A stretch of 64,000 nt of DNA from DASUAS01 sp963841415. Lineage in GTDB: Bacteria; Actinomycetota; Acidimicrobiia; IMCC26256; DASPTH01. The stretch covers positions 1,054,001 through 1,118,000 of the forward strand of contig CAWJCN010000001.1 of assembly GCA_963841415.1 (NCBI GenBank), in the 5' to 3' direction. Of this stretch, positions 35,415 to 43,374 are shown in pieces (position 1 is the stretch's first letter; the number at the start of each line of letters is the position of its first letter). The notes below the pieces were generated by a model. The model worked only from the letters and a program-made list of their open reading frames with translations. It made no database searches and was not told the DNA's origin. Position numbers and translations under genes: made by a program.

Positions 35415-36749
35415 TCAACTCCCGATCAGATCCGCCTTGATCTGGACCGCGTTCGACTTGTTGCAGTTGAACGTGCCCTTCTTCGCCGGTGAGACGCGCA
35501 CGAACTTGCCCTTCTTCAGCTGCACGAGAGCCGCGCACGCTGTGGGCACCTTGTTCTTGATGTCGACGGTGCCGATCATTCCGCCGGCGTTGAAGCTGGT
35601 GAGGCCGTCGATGCCGGTGCTGAGGAGATTGGCGCGGGTGAGCCCGTTCACACCGTCCTTCTTGACGATGGCCTCGACCGCCTGCTTGAAGTCGAGGGCG
35701 GCCGTCCAGCCGTACACGGCGAATCCGTCGGCATTGCTCGGACCGACGTACTTGAGGAAGTTCTTGAGCGTCGGGTTGGTGTTCGCCTCCTCGAACGGGA
35801 GGAAGGTCATGGTGATGTACTCGCCTTCCATGACGTCGGCCTGATCCTTGATCTTCTTGTCGTAGCAGGAGATGGTGCACACCCAGGTGACACCCGTGAG
35901 TCCCTGCAGCTGGGCCTCGCTGCGCTCGAGCTCAGCGCTCGACAGGGCGGACGAGTTGTAGGAGTAGTTCGAACCGTTGGCCTTCATCTGGTTGATGATC
36001 GGCGTGTACGCGCTCTGCGGAGCCTGACCCGAGATGCCGATCGTCTGATCCGACTTGATGCCGGCGTGCTCCGCGGTGTCGATGAGCACCTGGCCACCGC
36101 GCGCGGCGTCCTTGGTGTCGCTGCCGAAGATCATCGCCCCGTGCAGCTTGTTCTTGTTCTTGCTGAGCAGGTACTTGGAGTCGAACTGGTTGCCGTTGTA
36201 CGTCTGCGGGCTCTGGTCCTTCGTGCTGCAGACGAGTTGCGACGGGCTCACCGGAAAGGCCACGGGCGAGCAGGACTGCGGCACGCCGGTCGCGACGCTG
36301 GCGAGGTCGGGCAGGCCGGTCGCCGTGCCCGCCTGGTCCTTGCAGTTCACCTCGTCGTCGACGTTGGTCAGGAACAGCATGAAGTTGCCGACCATCGCGT
36401 AGTCCTGCGTGCACGCGGTGATCACTGCGTTGCGGCTGTCGTTGGCGTTGAGGTGCGAGTCGATGAAGTCGACGACCAACTTGCGCCCGGCGATGCCGCC
36501 GCCGCCCGCCTTGCTGTTGATGTACTTCGCCGCGCCCTTGACACCCGCGGGGACGCCCTTGAACAGACCGGGCGCGAACGGGTTGTCGACGTCGGCCGCG
36601 ACCGCGATGTGGATCTCCTTGGCGGTGACGCCGATCTCGGTCGCCTTCGGCGTGTCGCTCGACGACTGCGCCACCGCCGGCGCGACGCCCAGCACGGCCA
36701 GGCCGACGACGCAGAGGCCGACGAGCAGGATCCGACCCTTGCCGAACAT
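35415..36749 (-). CDS. Branched-chain-amino-acid-type ABC solute-binding protein (LivK-like)
   Basis: The 444-residue protein has a Sec signal peptide (residues about 1-28, ending AVAQ) and a mature domain of the type I periplasmic-binding fold, with GVTAKEIHIAVAAD near the start. It has several cysteine pairs and no clear lipobox. LivK-like proteins feed amino acids, aromatic acids or amides to an importer. No permease or ATPase is adjacent, so it acts with components elsewhere. A GGGGG ribosome site precedes the start. A strong 24-base palindrome lies 42 bases upstream, pointing to ligand-responsive control. Confidence 0.82.
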   Translation of the reverse strand: MFGKGRILLVGLCVVGLAVLGVAPAVAQSSSDTPKATEIGVTAKEIHIAVAADVDNPFAPGLFKGVPAGVKGAAKYINSKAGGGGIAGRKLVVDFIDSHLNANDSRNAVITACTQDYAMVGNFMLFLTNVDDEVNCKDQAGTATGLPDLASVATGVPQSCSPVAFPVSPSQLVCSTKDQSPQTYNGNQFDSKYLLSKNKNKLHGAMIFGSDTKDAARGGQVLIDTAEHAGIKSDQTIGISGQAPQSAYTPIINQMKANGSNYSYNSSALSSAELERSEAQLQGLTGVTWVCTISCYDKKIKDQADVMEGEYITMTFLPFEEANTNPTLKNFLKYVGPSNADGFAVYGWTAALDFKQAVEAIVKKDGVNGLTRANLLSTGIDGLTSFNAGGMIGTVDIKNKVPTACAALVQLKKGKFVRVSPAKKGTFNCNKSNAVQIKADLIGS

Positions 36750-36790
36750 GCAATTCCCCCTTTGCCCGGCAGGATCCGGGCACCGGCATA

Positions 36791-36814
36791 CTGTATACGG
36801 CGTAATATATACAG
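36791..36814. promoter_or_regulatory. 24-base palindrome upstream of the solute-binding protein
   Basis: CTGTATA (36791-36797) and TATACAG (36808-36814) form a perfect 7-base inverted repeat around 10 bases. It is the most A/T-rich spot in this region and lies just upstream of the leftward solute-binding gene. GTATAC also occurs at 29816-29821, immediately before the TPP enzyme. Both may be targets of one regulator, or the site may include the -10 region. No regulator is adjacent. Confidence 0.45.
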
Positions 36815-36830
36815 AGTGTCCCCGCCGGGT

Positions 36831-36860
36831 GGCGTCGGGTGGCGTCGGGTGGCGTCGGGT
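36831..36860. repeat. Three exact copies of a 10-base tandem repeat
   Basis: GGCGTCGGGT is repeated three times exactly, preceded by a degenerate copy at 36823-36830. The block sits where the N-terminus of a RidA-like gene should be, immediately before its remnant. Confidence 0.7.
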
Positions 36861-36884
36861 CGCGCCCCACAGCATGATCCGGCG

Positions 36885-37184
36885 GTGACCGTCGCCCACG
36901 GGGCGGAGGCGACGAGGTTCGAGATGGTGCGCGCTCAACGCCCTCTCGGTCCTGCGGGCCGAGCTCGGCGGCCTCGATCGGATCGAACGGGTGCTCACCG
37001 TCCTCGGTTTCGTGGCCTCCGCGCCCGGGTTCGTACAGCAGCCCGCGGTGGTGGACGGCGCAGCCGGCTCCTCTCCGACGTGTTCGGTGCCGCCGGTCGC
37101 CACTCCCGTTCGGCCGTCGGCGTGGCCGCACTCCCCCGCGGCGGTGCGGTCGAGATCGAGGTGGAGGTGGCCCTGCACACCTGA
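36885..37184 (+). pseudogene. RidA/YjgF-family remnant
   Basis: Three short stretches in different frames align in order with a RidA protein. They are TVAHGAEATR, then CALNALSVLRAELGGLDRI...LGFVASAPGFVQQPAVVDG, then SRLLSDVFGAAGRHSRSAVGV...EIEVEVALHT and a stop. At least one single-base deletion near 37065 and another change near 36925 break the frame. About 40-50 N-terminal residues are absent. RidA proteins hydrolyse reactive enamines/imines. This copy cannot make the enzyme. Confidence 0.7.
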
Positions 37185-37235
37185 CGGGGTTTGTGCAAGA
37201 TTGACGACCCATCACTCGCGACCAGGGGGACCCCC

Positions 37236-38264
37236 ATGAAGGCTGCACGACTCGAGGACGGCACCCTGCACATCCGCGAGGTCCCGGTCCCCGAACCGGG
37301 GATCGAGGAGGCGCGCGTCCACATCACCGCGGCGGGCGTCTGCCACAGCGACCTCCACATCGCCAAGGGTGACTGGTACGGGATCGGCGGCACCGGCGTG
37401 ATCGGTCACGAGGCCATCGGCATCGTGGAGGCGCTCGGCCCGGGCGCCGACGCGTACGTGTCGGTCGGCGACCGGGTGATCCTCGGGCTGGGCGGCGCCG
37501 GCGGCAACTACTGGTGTGGTGCCTGTCGCGAGTGCCTGAGCGGTCGCCCGCGCCTCTGCGCGCAGAACAAGCCGATCATGGGGACATTCGCCGAACACTT
37601 CACGGTGTACGCGAAGTCGCTCGTCGCGGTGCCCGACGCGCTGAGCGACGAAGAGGCGCCGCTCGCGTGCGGTGGGCTCACCGCGTACGGCGCGGTGAAG
37701 AAGCTGGGCGATCACCACGTGCTGCCGGGCCGGCCGGTCGCCGTCATCGGCGCCGCCGGAGGTCTGGGGCACTACGCGGTGCAGCTCGCCAAGGCGTTCG
37801 GGTACACGGTCGTCGGCGTCGACGTCGGGCAGGAGCGACTCGACTTCGTGAAGTCGCTCGGCGCCGACCTCGTGGTCGACGCCGCCGACGCGCTCGAGAC
37901 GGTGCGGGAGGAGCTCGGCGGCGTCGACGCCAGCCTCGTGTTCTCGGCGCGCGTCGCCGGGTTCCGGCTCGGGTTCGACCTGCTCGGCCTGCACGGCCTG
38001 CTCGTCGGTGTGGGTCTCCCCCCGACCAGCGACGGCAACCTGGAGTTCAACCCGTTCGAGCTGTTCATGAAGGACCCGACGATCGTGTTCTCGGCCGTCG
38101 GCACGGTGCAGGACATGCGCGAGCTCGTCGATCTCGCGGCCGCGGGCAAGGTGAAGACCCACGTGTCGCGCACCGGTCCGCTGTCGGAGCTCGGCACGAT
38201 CTTCGACGAGCTCGAGGGCAGCAAGTACCTCGGGCGCGCGGTCCTCACCGACCTCGGGAGCTGA
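37236..38264 (+). CDS. Zinc-dependent alcohol dehydrogenase (MDR family)
   Basis: This 342-residue protein has catalytic zinc ligands C36 and H58-E59 and a later Cys in PLACGGLTAYGA. The structural zinc is held by C94, C97, C100 and C108. The nucleotide motif is IGAAGGLGHYAVQLAKAFG. The family oxidises primary or aryl alcohols with NAD. AGGGGGA lies 7 bases before the ATG at 37236. It stands between a RidA remnant and a convergent SDR; the ends overlap by 20 bases. Confidence 0.88.
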   Translation: MKAARLEDGTLHIREVPVPEPGIEEARVHITAAGVCHSDLHIAKGDWYGIGGTGVIGHEAIGIVEALGPGADAYVSVGDRVILGLGGAGGNYWCGACRECLSGRPRLCAQNKPIMGTFAEHFTVYAKSLVAVPDALSDEEAPLACGGLTAYGAVKKLGDHHVLPGRPVAVIGAAGGLGHYAVQLAKAFGYTVVGVDVGQERLDFVKSLGADLVVDAADALETVREELGGVDASLVFSARVAGFRLGFDLLGLHGLLVGVGLPPTSDGNLEFNPFELFMKDPTIVFSAVGTVQDMRELVDLAAAGKVKTHVSRTGPLSELGTIFDELEGSKYLGRAVLTDLGS

Positions 38265-39225
38265 CTCTCAGGGGTTCTCCGCCTTCATCCTCGAATTGCT
38301 GCAGCTCGCGGTGGTCCTCGAGCAGGAAGTCGTTGGTCAGGTCGTCGACGAGGTTGGTGGACGCGACGCGATCGAGCGCGTCGAGGGTCCAGCCACCCTC
38401 GTGCGTGATGGCGCGCTCGCGCTCGGGCTCGCTGAGCCGCGAGACGGTGTCGCCGGCGACGTGGAACGTGCGTCCGTTGACGCCCCGGGCCGCGTCGGTG
38501 CAGAGCCACACGACCATGGGCGAGATCTTCGCCGGCGGGTGCGAGTCGGGCGTCGCGGCGGTGTACCCGAAGCGCGCGCCGCGGGGCGCCATCGTGAGCG
38601 CCATGAGCGTCGACCACTTCGACGTGGCCTGGTCGTAGTCGCGGGTCGACTGTCCGAGGGCGAGCGGCCGGATCGCGTTGCAGCGCACACCGAAGCGTCC
38701 GAGCTCACGCGCCACGGTGCGGGTGAGACCGACGACTCCCTCCTTGGCGGCTGCGTAGGCCACCGCCGACGGGTGCCCGAATCCGGATCCCGAGCTGGTG
38801 TTGACGATGACGCCTGCTCCCTGACCGCAGAGGCGCGGGGCCGCCTCGCGGATCAACGCGAAGTAGCCCTTGAGGTTGACGTCCTGCGCGAGGTCCCACT
38901 CCTCCTCGGTGACGCGCCAGAGGTCGGCGTTGCGGGCGGCGGTGGCGTTGTTCACCAGGATGTCGACGCGCCCGAACGCGTCGACGGCGTGCTCGACGAT
39001 CGCGGCCGCACCGTCCCACGTCGCCGAGGTGGTGTCGGCAGCCGCGTGGCCAGCAGCAGCTTCGATCTCGGCGACCACGCCGGCCGCGTCCGCGCCCGTG
39101 CGCCGGCCGGTGTCGTTCACGAGCACCGACGCGCCTTCCTGCGCGAAGAGACGCGCGTGTTCGCGTCCGATGCCACCACCCGCGCCGGTGACGATCGCCA
39201 CCTTGCCGTCCAGCCGTCCGCTCAT
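38245..39225 (-). CDS. SDR family oxidoreductase (hydroxyacyl-CoA dehydrogenase-like)
   Basis: The 326-residue SDR has TGAGGGIG at 13-20, NNAT near 92, a catalytic serine near 144, and Y157-x3-K161. The longer C-terminus, ending in an acidic tail, resembles the dehydrogenase half of MFE-2-type and sterol-catabolic enzymes. The ATG at 39225 overlaps the stop of an AraC remnant by 4 bases, so the regulator once read through into it. Confidence 0.85.
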   Translation of the reverse strand: MSGRLDGKVAIVTGAGGGIGREHARLFAQEGASVLVNDTGRRTGADAAGVVAEIEAAAGHAAADTTSATWDGAAAIVEHAVDAFGRVDILVNNATAARNADLWRVTEEEWDLAQDVNLKGYFALIREAAPRLCGQGAGVIVNTSSGSGFGHPSAVAYAAAKEGVVGLTRTVARELGRFGVRCNAIRPLALGQSTRDYDQATSKWSTLMALTMAPRGARFGYTAATPDSHPPAKISPMVVWLCTDAARGVNGRTFHVAGDTVSRLSEPERERAITHEGGWTLDALDRVASTNLVDDLTNDFLLEDHRELQQFEDEGGEPLRVSSRGR

Positions 39226-39767
39226 GTTTCCCCGCTCTCGTTCGGCCCCGGTACCACCGGGCTCTGACCGCCACGCTCGCGCATCCGCCAGCGGCCCGGC
39301 GACTCGCCGTGCGCGCGCTTGAACGCGCGACCGAACGCCTCCTCGGACTCGTACCCGACCCGGCGGGCGATCGGGACGACACCGAGGTCGGTCGTGTCGA
39401 GCAGCTCCTCCGCGAGGTGCATGCGCCACTCGGTGAGCTAGCGGATGGGCGAGCTCGCCAGCACCTGACGGAAGCGCTCGTCGAGCACCGAGCGCGACAC
39501 CGCGACCTCCGCCGCGAGATCGGCGACCGTCCAGCGTCGCGCCGGGTCTCCGTGCACGAGCGCGAGTGCGGGGGCGAGCACCGGGTCGTGGAGCGCGGCC
39601 ACCCAGCCGCAGTCGGCGGCCGGTGCGGACGCCAGGTGGTGGCGCACCACCTCGATGAGGCCGAGCTCGGGCAGGCGGGTCAACACCAGCGCGTCGCGGA
39701 GCAGCGGGTTCGCGGCCAGGTCTACCGGTTGCTCGGTCATGGCCAGCACTCCCTCAGGGGCGCACAC
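39222..39767 (-). pseudogene. AraC-family regulator remnant with in-frame amber stop
   Basis: Residues from MTEQPVDLAANPLL to ASSPIR, and after the stop from LTEWRMHLAEELL to GRWRMRERGG, form the C-terminal linker and both HTH units of an AraC/GlxA-type regulator. A TAG at 39438-39440 replaces what is usually a tyrosine or similar residue in PIR-x-LTEWRM. The N-terminal cupin half is also absent. Both defects together imply loss of function. The remnant overlaps the SDR start by 4 bases and probably once controlled it. Confidence 0.72.
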
Positions 39768-39805
39768 TCGTACCCGCAGTGACCCTCACCAGGAAGGACA
39801 AGAAC

Positions 39806-40207
39806 ATGAGCGAGTTCCCACCGCTGACCCACGTTGCCCTGACGGTGCGTGACCTCTCGGTGAGCGTGCCGTTGTACGAAGCTCTCTTCGGCGCCACACC
39901 CGTGATCGACGAGGACACCACACCCGACATGCACCACACCGTCTATCTCGTCGGTGGCGGCACGTTGATCGGGCTGCACCAGCACGCCACCGCCGCACCG
40001 GCGGACGACTTCAGCGAACACCGCGTCGGCCTCGACCACGTGGCCTTCGGCGTCGCCGACCGGGGCGAGCTCGAGAAGTGGGCCGACCAGCTCGACGAGT
40101 TGGGCGTCGAGCGCGGTCGCATCAAGGACGCGGCCTACGGGTCGGGCGTGAGCTTCCGCGACCCCGACGGCATCGCGCTGGAGTTCTTCGCGCCGCCCGG
40201 CGAGTGA
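39806..40207 (+). CDS. Single-domain VOC family protein
   Basis: The 133-residue protein has THVALTVRDLSVSVPLYEALFG, a central GLHQHA strand, LDHVAFGV and a final FRDPDGIALEFF. It is a glyoxalase-fold protein with His/Glu positions suited to a metal. AGGAAG precedes the ATG at 39806, which is preferred over an in-frame ATG at 39779. A perfect 17-base-stem hairpin lies 29 bases past its stop. Confidence 0.78.
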   Translation: MSEFPPLTHVALTVRDLSVSVPLYEALFGATPVIDEDTTPDMHHTVYLVGGGTLIGLHQHATAAPADDFSEHRVGLDHVAFGVADRGELEKWADQLDELGVERGRIKDAAYGSGVSFRDPDGIALEFFAPPGE

Positions 40208-40235
40208 CCCCCGCCACATCGTGACGCGCGTGGCA

Positions 40236-40273
40236 GGCGTCACGGTGACTTCAGCCGAAGTCACCGTGACGCC
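40236..40273. terminator. Perfect 17-base-stem hairpin
   Basis: GGCGTCACGGTGACTTC (40236-40252) pairs exactly with the sequence at 40257-40273 across a 4-base AGCC loop. It lies between the VOC gene and the PilZ gene. No T-run follows, which is common for terminators in high-G+C actinobacteria. It could instead be an operator, being centred on a GTGAC/GTCAC dyad. Confidence 0.6.
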
Positions 40274-40329
40274 GATGTCACTCGTGCGACACGGGCGGAA
40301 CGCAAGGAACGCAAGGGGCCAGATCCACC

Positions 40330-40752
40330 ATGTTCAAACGTCGTGCACGAGAGGCGGAAGGGCGACCGCGGCTCGGAGACCGTCGCCGTACCAAGCGACA
40401 CCCGGCGGGGTGGGACAGCCGCTACCGGGTCGTCGACGATTCACGCCAGCACACCCATTACGCGGGCGAGGACTTCGAACCCTGCGTGCTCGCCGACCTG
40501 TCGACCGACGGTGCCGGACTGCACTTGACCGAAGGCGAGGTCGAGGTCGGCGACTACGTCGAGCTCGACCTGCCGCTCGGTGCCAACCGTGGGGCGAGCA
40601 TCCAGGTGCGCGGCGAAGTTCGCTACAAGTCGGCCGACGACGAGGGCACGCCCCGCGCCGGGCTCGAGTTCGTCGGCGTCGGCGACCTCGAACGCGCGCT
40701 CCTCTTCCGATTGGTGCGCGACATGCACAGCGCCGCGGCACAGTCGGCCTGA
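40330..40752 (+). CDS. PilZ-domain protein
   Basis: The 140-residue protein has the c-di-GMP binding motif RxxxR in RRRTKRH near residue 20 and the second motif D-x-S-x2-G in ADLSTDGAG near 55. A beta-barrel follows (DYVELDLPLG, VRGEVRYKS, GLEFVGV). It probably binds cyclic di-GMP and passes the signal to an unknown partner. It is a single gene downstream of a strong hairpin, so it has its own promoter. Confidence 0.75.
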   Translation: MFKRRAREAEGRPRLGDRRRTKRHPAGWDSRYRVVDDSRQHTHYAGEDFEPCVLADLSTDGAGLHLTEGEVEVGDYVELDLPLGANRGASIQVRGEVRYKSADDEGTPRAGLEFVGVGDLERALLFRLVRDMHSAAAQSA

Positions 40753-40813
40753 GCACACCGAAGGCGGGCGTTCGAGTCCTCGCCCGACGCGGCAGGCCGT
40801 ACAGTGCCGCCAC

Positions 40814-41797
40814 ATGAGCACCATCCGCATCGGCGTCCTCGGCGCAGCTCGCATCACGCCCGCCGCGATCGTGAAGCCCGCCCGCAACTCGACGGACGCG
40901 GAGGTGGTGGCGGTCGCCGCGCGGGACCGCGCCCGGGCCGACGCGTTCGCGAGCAAGCACGGGGTCCCGCGCGTGTTCGACTCGTACGCCGCGCTCCTCG
41001 CCGCCCCCGACATCGACGCCGTCTACAACCCGCTCCCCAACGGCTTGCACGCCGAGTGGACCATCGCCGCGCTCGAGGCCGGCAAGCACGTGCTGTGCGA
41101 GAAGCCGTTCACCGCGAACACCGCGGAGGCGGAGGCCGTCGCCGCGGTGGCCGATCGCACCGGCCTCGTGGTCATGGAGGCGTTCCACTACCGGTACCAC
41201 CCACTCGCGCTTCGCATGCGCGAGATCGTCGGCAGCGGCGAGCTCGGGACGGTGCAGCACGTCGAGGCTGCGCTCTGCTTCCCGTTGCCGAAGTTCTCCG
41301 ACATCCGCTACCAGTACGACCTCGCCGGCGGCGCAACCATGGATGTCGGCACCTACACTGTGCACCTCGCCCGACTGCTCGGCGGGGAAGAACCGACGGT
41401 CACCGCGGCCACCGCCAAGTTGCGCACGCCCGACGTCGACCGGGCGATGCAGGCCGAGCTCGCCTTCCCCAGCGGCCACCGTGGCCGCGTCACCTGCTCG
41501 ATGTGGTCGAGCAGCGTGCTCAAGACGTACGCCAGGGCGCGCGGCGACCGGGGCGAGTTGCGCGTGATCAACCCGACCAACCCACAGGTGTGGCACCGCA
41601 TGCGGATCACCGTCGACGGCTCGACGCGCACCGAGCGGTTCAGCCGACGGCCCAGTTACGAGTTCCAGCTCGACGCGTTCACCGCCGCGGTGGTACGGCG
41701 CGAGCCGACGCTCACTCCACCGTCCGACTCGATCGCCAACATGCGCGTGCTCGACGCCATCTACACCGCCGCCGGCATGCGCCCACGGGGCACGTAG
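40814..41797 (+). CDS. Gfo/Idh/MocA-family oxidoreductase
   Basis: The 327-residue protein has the Rossmann start IRIGVLGAARITPAAI, the EKPFT motif with the conserved lysine near residue 97, and the C-terminal GGATMDVGTYTVHLA segment with the usual D/H region. Such enzymes oxidise sugars, inositol or dihydrodiols with NAD(P). It is similar in style to trans-dihydrodiol dehydrogenases. It ends 12 bases before the fragment of a serine hydrolase. Confidence 0.85.
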   Translation: MSTIRIGVLGAARITPAAIVKPARNSTDAEVVAVAARDRARADAFASKHGVPRVFDSYAALLAAPDIDAVYNPLPNGLHAEWTIAALEAGKHVLCEKPFTANTAEAEAVAAVADRTGLVVMEAFHYRYHPLALRMREIVGSGELGTVQHVEAALCFPLPKFSDIRYQYDLAGGATMDVGTYTVHLARLLGGEEPTVTAATAKLRTPDVDRAMQAELAFPSGHRGRVTCSMWSSSVLKTYARARGDRGELRVINPTNPQVWHRMRITVDGSTRTERFSRRPSYEFQLDAFTAAVVRREPTLTPPSDSIANMRVLDAIYTAAGMRPRGT

Positions 41798-41809
41798 CCG
41801 TCGAGTGTC

Positions 41810-42394
41810 GTGACCGCACGTGCCCTCGCGCTCGCGGTCGGATCTCAGTTCTCGTACGGCAACGCACCGTTCCTCGTCGTCGGGCGACTGGTCGAAGTCT
41901 TCGGCGGGAGCGACTTCGCGAGCGTCGTGCAGCAGCGGCTCACCGGCCCGCTCGGCAGGACCGCGACGTCGTGGCCGGGCGCGCCCGATGCTGTCAACCC
42001 CGCGTTCGGTGCGACCACCACGGTCGACGACGACGGGCGGTTCCTCGCGATGCTGCTCCGCGAGGGCACGCTCGACGGCACCCGCGTGCTCTCCCCCGCC
42101 GCGGTCGACGAGATGGTGCGCAACCAGGCCGCCCGGTACGACACGACCCACGACTACTCGGTCGGCATCACCGGCATCCCTCGCTACGGGCTGGGGTGCT
42201 GGCCCGACGTGGTCGCAGCCGACGGCACCACCGAGGTGGTCAGCGGGAACGGGGGCAAGGGCTGGTACCCCTGGATCGACTTCACCACCCGCACCTGGGG
42301 AATCGTGGGTGTGCAAGACGACCGGGGCGCCCCGTACGCGGTGCCGGCGTCGCAGGTCGTGGAGGTGGCGGCGCGGACGGCGGTCTCGGGCTGA
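41810..42394 (+). pseudogene. Serine hydrolase (beta-lactamase family), 5'-deleted fragment
   Basis: The 194 codons correspond to the C-terminal half of a class C beta-lactamase-like serine hydrolase. SQFSYGNAPFLVVG holds the Y-x-N motif, and GNGGKGWYPWID holds the KTG-like region. The catalytic S-x-x-K and the first 150 or so residues are missing; the preceding gene ends only 12 bases earlier. A deletion that fused the fragment to the Gfo/Idh gene is likely. An intact relative is at 44673-45869. Confidence 0.7.
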
Positions 42395-42462
42395 CCGCTC
42401 GGCCCGTCCGGATGGGGTAGTTTGCCCGGTACGAAGCGGCGAGTCCGGGGGGGGATTTCGTC

Positions 42463-43374
42463 ATGGCGACTGTCGTCGACCGACCCATCGCAGCGACGGC
42501 CGACGAGGCCGCCGGGCGCGAGCAGCAGGCATCCCGACCGCCGAAGGCGCCCCGCCGCCGTCGCACGCGGGGTGCCGGCGCGTCGCGATGGCTCGCCGTC
42601 CTCGTGCTCGGGTTCATGGTGGGCGCCGCGCTCGTGCTGCTCACCGACTCCGACCCGACACCACCGCAGGTGACGTCGACGCCCGCCGATGGGAGCGGAT
42701 CCGCGGCCACCGGCGCGAGCGCGTCGTCGGGTGGCGTGACCGACCTCAACGGGCACCACGTGCACGGCGTGAAGGCGGGGGACGTCGCGGCCGAGAGCCA
42801 GCCCGACGTCCCGCTCGACGCACCCACACGCGCAGTCCTCGCGCAGCAGCTCACCACCGCGCGCGAGACCGCCATGCGCTTCCCCACCGTCGCCGACGCG
42901 ACCGCGGCCGGCTATCGGCTCGCGGGCGGCTTCGCCGCGGGCAGCGGCGCGCACTACATCGGTGTCGCGATGACGGGCGGCGGCACCTTCGACGCCGCCG
43001 CGCCGCAGTCGCTGATCTACGACGGCACCAGCGCGTCGTCACCGATCGTCGGGCTCATGTACTACGGCATGGGAGCCACGGCGCCCGAAGGCTTCGCCGG
43101 CCCCAACGACCACTGGCACCGGCACAGCAACGTGTGCATCAAGATGGTCAACGGTCAGACGGAGGTGCCGTTCCCGACCGATGCCGACGTGTCCAGGGCC
43201 CAGTGCACGGCCGTGGGCGGGTTCTTCCTGTCCATCACCGGCTGGATGGTGCACGCGTGGGTCGTCCCGGGGTGGGAGAGCCCGGAGGGCGTGTTCTCGC
43301 ACGAGAACCCCAACCTCCGCTGCGCCGACGGCACCTTCAACACCGACAAGAACGGCATGTGCCAGGGATCCTGA
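42463..43374 (+). CDS. Membrane-anchored extracellular protein with HWHRH motif
   Basis: The 303-residue protein has a basic cytosolic tail (RRRRTRG), one membrane helix at about 43-60, a Ser/Thr/Gly-rich linker, and an outside domain. That domain contains GHHVHGV, NDHWHRHSNVC, a second and third Cys, and GWMVHAWVVPGWE. The clustered histidines suggest metal binding; the cysteines may form disulfides. No named family is recognised. GGGGGGG lies upstream of the ATG. The gene is convergent with the BtuF-like gene, overlapping 38 bases. Confidence 0.6.
   Translation: MATVVDRPIAATADEAAGREQQASRPPKAPRRRRTRGAGASRWLAVLVLGFMVGAALVLLTDSDPTPPQVTSTPADGSGSAATGASASSGGVTDLNGHHVHGVKAGDVAAESQPDVPLDAPTRAVLAQQLTTARETAMRFPTVADATAAGYRLAGGFAAGSGAHYIGVAMTGGGTFDAAAPQSLIYDGTSASSPIVGLMYYGMGATAPEGFAGPNDHWHRHSNVCIKMVNGQTEVPFPTDADVSRAQCTAVGGFFLSITGWMVHAWVVPGWESPEGVFSHENPNLRCADGTFNTDKNGMCQGS

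Noticed and set aside
36066..36800. Plus-strand ORF over the solute-binding protein
   Set aside because: It is a shadow frame; only its last 50 or so codons (after 37065) carry real RidA sequence.
40765..40800. tRNA-like T-arm (GTTCGAGTCC near GGGCG and CGCCC)
   Set aside because: The loop would be 10 bases instead of 7, and no acceptor, D or anticodon arms are found around it.
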